Below, piece after piece: positions 61,226-64,000 of a DNA stretch of 64,000 nt. The notes beneath the pieces were generated by a model. That model was given only the letters and a program-made list of their open reading frames with translations. It did not search any database and had not been told where the DNA came from. Location of the stretch: assembly GCA_021234155.1 (NCBI GenBank), contig JAJEKV010000052.1:8479358-8543357 (forward strand). The letters run 5' to 3'. Within the stretch, counting starts at the first letter, position 1. Each line of letters starts with the position of its first letter. The DNA comes from Isoetes taiwanensis. Taxonomy: Eukaryota > Streptophyta > Lycopodiopsida > Isoetales > Isoetaceae. A program made the translations under genes and the position numbers.

Positions 61226-63162
61226 GAACAAAGGAAGAAAAAATGATTTAAGTAATTGCACGAGTAATGATAGAAAGCTCAATCCCAATCAAATTACTTG
61301 ATAAAGTAAGGAACATTACTTAAATTTCGAATGAAAGATCATTCTACATTTAAAGTACTCTTAATATAAACAAGGTGCTGCGCACGGAGGGTTGCCCTCC
61401 GTGGCCGGAGGTTGAGGTGGCTTAAATCATACTTGAAAGTTATGTTTTTATAATTAATCAAAATTGCTATTTTAGAACATTGTCATTTTGTGAAGATGAT
61501 GGTACCCATTTGCATCACTAACTCCTCCTTAGATGTTGAGCTCCTCTTGGACTAGGATCCAACTGGACACATGGACATTGGGGTTTGAGTGTAACGTATT
61601 GGTCTGTGGTGCTCGATATGGAACAAGGATGGCAGAAGCATAAGGAGAGAATGGAAATACATGTTTTGTGAAGTGACTTAAATCATAGTTCAAAGTCATG
61701 TTTTGACAATCGATTCAAGTTGCTACTTAGACAATAGAGTCAATAAGTCGTCCTTCTTTGGGAAAATCCTCAGATCATAACAGTCCAAGAAATAACATCT
61801 CTTTCAGGCATAAATGATAGGACAACAATGCTCCTAACTGAGAAGGTGTCCTTAATTATCTTCTAAGAATTTTTCTTGAACTGTCCTTTTAAGGCTAGAT
61901 GCTTTGAAAGCATCTTTCAAAGCTTTTGTGAGATCATTTGTTGAAGGCAATAATAGTGCATAACATGGTGTGCATGGTAGGGTGCATGTTGGGGTTGAAC
62001 TCAAGGTGCAAATGTTGTTGAGTTCAAGGTGCAAATGTTACCTTTTTTGTTATATAGATATGTGAGACATCTAGTGATTATTTATGCAAAGCTGAATTCA
62101 AGGTGCAAAAGTTACCTTGTGTGAGACATCTCATAATTGTTCATGGCATCAAGGTTTGGATTTTAGTAAATCATTCTAAACACTTACCTATTCAGTCCAT
62201 TTGGCATGGCCTACAATAGAAAGGTTAGTTTATTTCTAGTCTTCATTTGGTCTATATAAAAGGTCGTCTTGTTTGTCTAGTCATTTTGTGCTCCAAGTGG
62301 GCGAAGTTTTCTTAATATAGAAGACAAATGTTTTAGAAGTTCCTTGGTTATTCTCTAGGTTGCCTGCACATTATTGAATAAAAAATCGTTGTAAGAAATG
62401 GAAGAGAGACGTCAATATTTGGATGGATTGTTGCATCTGCTCAAACATATCAAAGAGAAATCTCTCATTGCCTGAATTATGAAATATTCCATTGCCTGGA
62501 TCTCCTATGTTCACGAAATCCTGTAAGCTTTTTGTAGATATGGGCTCTTCTAACATAGCAAATGGCGAGATGTGCTCCCCTTCTTTTGTCTGCAATGGCA
62601 ATACACATAAAACATATGCATTAGAAATAAAAAACGAATCACACTGATGGGAAAAAAAAAGCATGCATTACAAATCTAAAGCAGGCAATCTGCCAAACAG
62701 ATCAAAAGGAAGATTTCAAACCTCATATTCTATATTATGGCAATGTGTGATGCATTGTTTTTCAGATCTTGAGTCGCAAGCTACTTTCAATTCTATTGCT
62801 TCTAATAGTTAAGCCTGTCAGATAATGCCTCTCAGATAATGCATCTGTCAATACATAAAGAACATGATCATAATGTCAAGGATCACTGACATTTGCATAT
62901 GCAAGCAGACTTTTATATACCAGAAACCTCGAAAATCCATTTGCGCATATCTTTATTCCATTTGCGCATATCTTTATGTCCTACAATAGAACACATGAAT
63001 CCAACTTTAATTTCCAATAAAGCAAACCCTCTGTTGTAAGCTAGAGAACTATAAATTATAAGCATTCATAAAACAATTCATAGAGGCAAAACAAATGAAA
63101 CCTGAATATTTTCGCTCCAAATGTTCGTGAGTTGCACTTGATCTTTGCGTTATTGTTTAGCT

Positions 63163-63560
63163 ACATCTGGTGGTCTTGGTGCCACTAACTTGGTAACTGG
63201 TTTGGTTGATGCCTTACTTGATAGTGTTCCATTTGTAGCAATCACAGGTCAGGTCCCTCGGCGGATGATTGGAAGTGATGCATTTCAGGAAACTCCTATT
63301 TTAGAGGTCACAAGATCTATTACTAAACATAAGTTTTGTAATGTGTGATATGAGAGGCTTTTTACTTAGCGTCATCTGGCAGACTGGTTCCTAAGGATGT
63401 ACTTATCGATATTCCTAAAGATGTGCAACAACAATTTGCTATTCCTGAGGTGTCTTGGAATACTATGATTGCAGAGTATGCAAAATGCGAACGGCTCAGA
63501 CCAACCTATTTTAGATTATCTGCTCTGCCTCTACTGTTTTTAACAAATGCAACCAGGTAT
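63163..63560 (+). pseudogene. Acetolactate synthase-like fragment, copy 2
   Basis: Same content as the copy at 49328, slightly better preserved at the 5' edge ([29 protein letters not shown] is the family norm). It is open through ITKHKFCNV, then a stop; VLIDIPKDVQQQFAIPE follows in another frame at about 63399-63450. Downstream reads VSWNTMIAEYAKCERL, which fits PPR phrasing better than the enzyme. The nearby sequence has no splice signals that would clearly join the two halves. Non-functional fragment. Confidence 0.8.
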
Positions 63561-64000
63561 GGAACATTTAGAATGCAGTCTGAAGAGCTTCCATGCTTTC
63601 TCTCTAACCAGATAGCTAAATCCTTTAAAACATCTAGTCCATGAAGCCCTAATGGTGTTTGGGGCTGCAAACCCTTCTTAAAATCAAAGAAGGGCTTGTG
63701 CTTCATCCGGCCCGCTGGACGACATTTATTGGTTTCTAACGATGAAAATATTTAAGCAAATTACACCAAGATATGTTAGCTCATCCTTCCTAATGGGGAT
63801 AAATGAATTGTTCGGAAAGCAACCATCTAACCTTATTAATCCGACTTCTTGCTAAAACCAACCCAAATAGTCCTGGTTTGTTGCGAATTGTTGCATCTGG
63901 CTGATTTGTTGCACGAAATCCTGCCTTGGTGGCTTATGCAACATCAAATCCACCATATCTATTTGCAAACCCTTCCTCACATGCGCCATTTCCTAGTCGT

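Larger units (their letters stand above)
59304..64000 (+). repeat. Large direct duplication, copy 2 (runs off window)
   Basis: Counterpart of 45466-50160, still matching at the last base. It has (AGAAT)10 at 61176-61225, the - strand open stretch at 62664-62371 and an acetolactate-synthase-like fragment. Compared with copy 1 it has more CAG or CTG where copy 1 has CGG or gaps, for example near 62683-62705, 62765, 62815-62840 and 63380. Confidence 0.95.

Overview
The window is nuclear DNA from a land plant with a large, transposon-rich genome. The evidence is two spliced genes with plant-type homologues, plant LINEs, Ty3/gypsy and Ty1/copia remnants with plant initiator-Met tRNA primer sites, and acetolactate-synthase-like fragments. 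I cannot fix the lineage more narrowly from sequence alone.

Two genes look intact. On the + strand, 9474-15131 splices into 12 coding exons (1271 codons plus stop) encoding a full-size ABCB (MDR/PGP) transporter. On the - strand, 44096-40171 splices into 8 coding exons (740 codons plus stop) encoding an SMP plus C2 membrane-contact-site protein of the NTMC2T5 type. All splice phases agree by hand. They share no pathway; each stands alone among repeats.

Layout. 1-5250: degraded Ty3/gypsy element on the - strand (integrase, RNase H and RT fragments, primer site, LTR). Between its RT fragment and its primer site lies a broken gene for a histone-H3-like protein (3094-1825), bracketed by tandem palindromic repeats. 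5250-7600: a + strand chromovirus 3' end and a - strand gag fragment. 9474-15131: ABCB gene. 17796-20000: microsatellite, LINE 3' end and an array of small stem-loops. 20996-22607: unrecognised degenerate gene. 22900-31630: one LINE (coiled-coil ORF1, endonuclease, RT), split by a 4.1 kb non-autonomous DNA transposon at 26002-30092. 31740-34310: second LINE. 34329-37359: copia element lacking integrase and RT. 40171-44096: NTMC2T5-like gene. 45466-50160 and 59304-64000: direct duplicate of about 4.7 kb, 13.8 kb apart, each with an acetolactate-synthase-like fragment. 53290-58500: another Ty3/gypsy relic with an LTR similar to that of the first.

The most unusual object is the H3-like gene. It has an H3-type N-terminal octapeptide and an H3 histone fold, separated by a very long charged and coiled-coil region. 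It is interrupted by one frameshift and a small rearrangement carrying three stop codons, so this copy is probably dead, but the architecture is not one I know. Frameshifts in repeats and clustered differences between the two 4.7 kb copies may partly reflect consensus errors in the assembly, so 'pseudogene' calls here carry that caveat.
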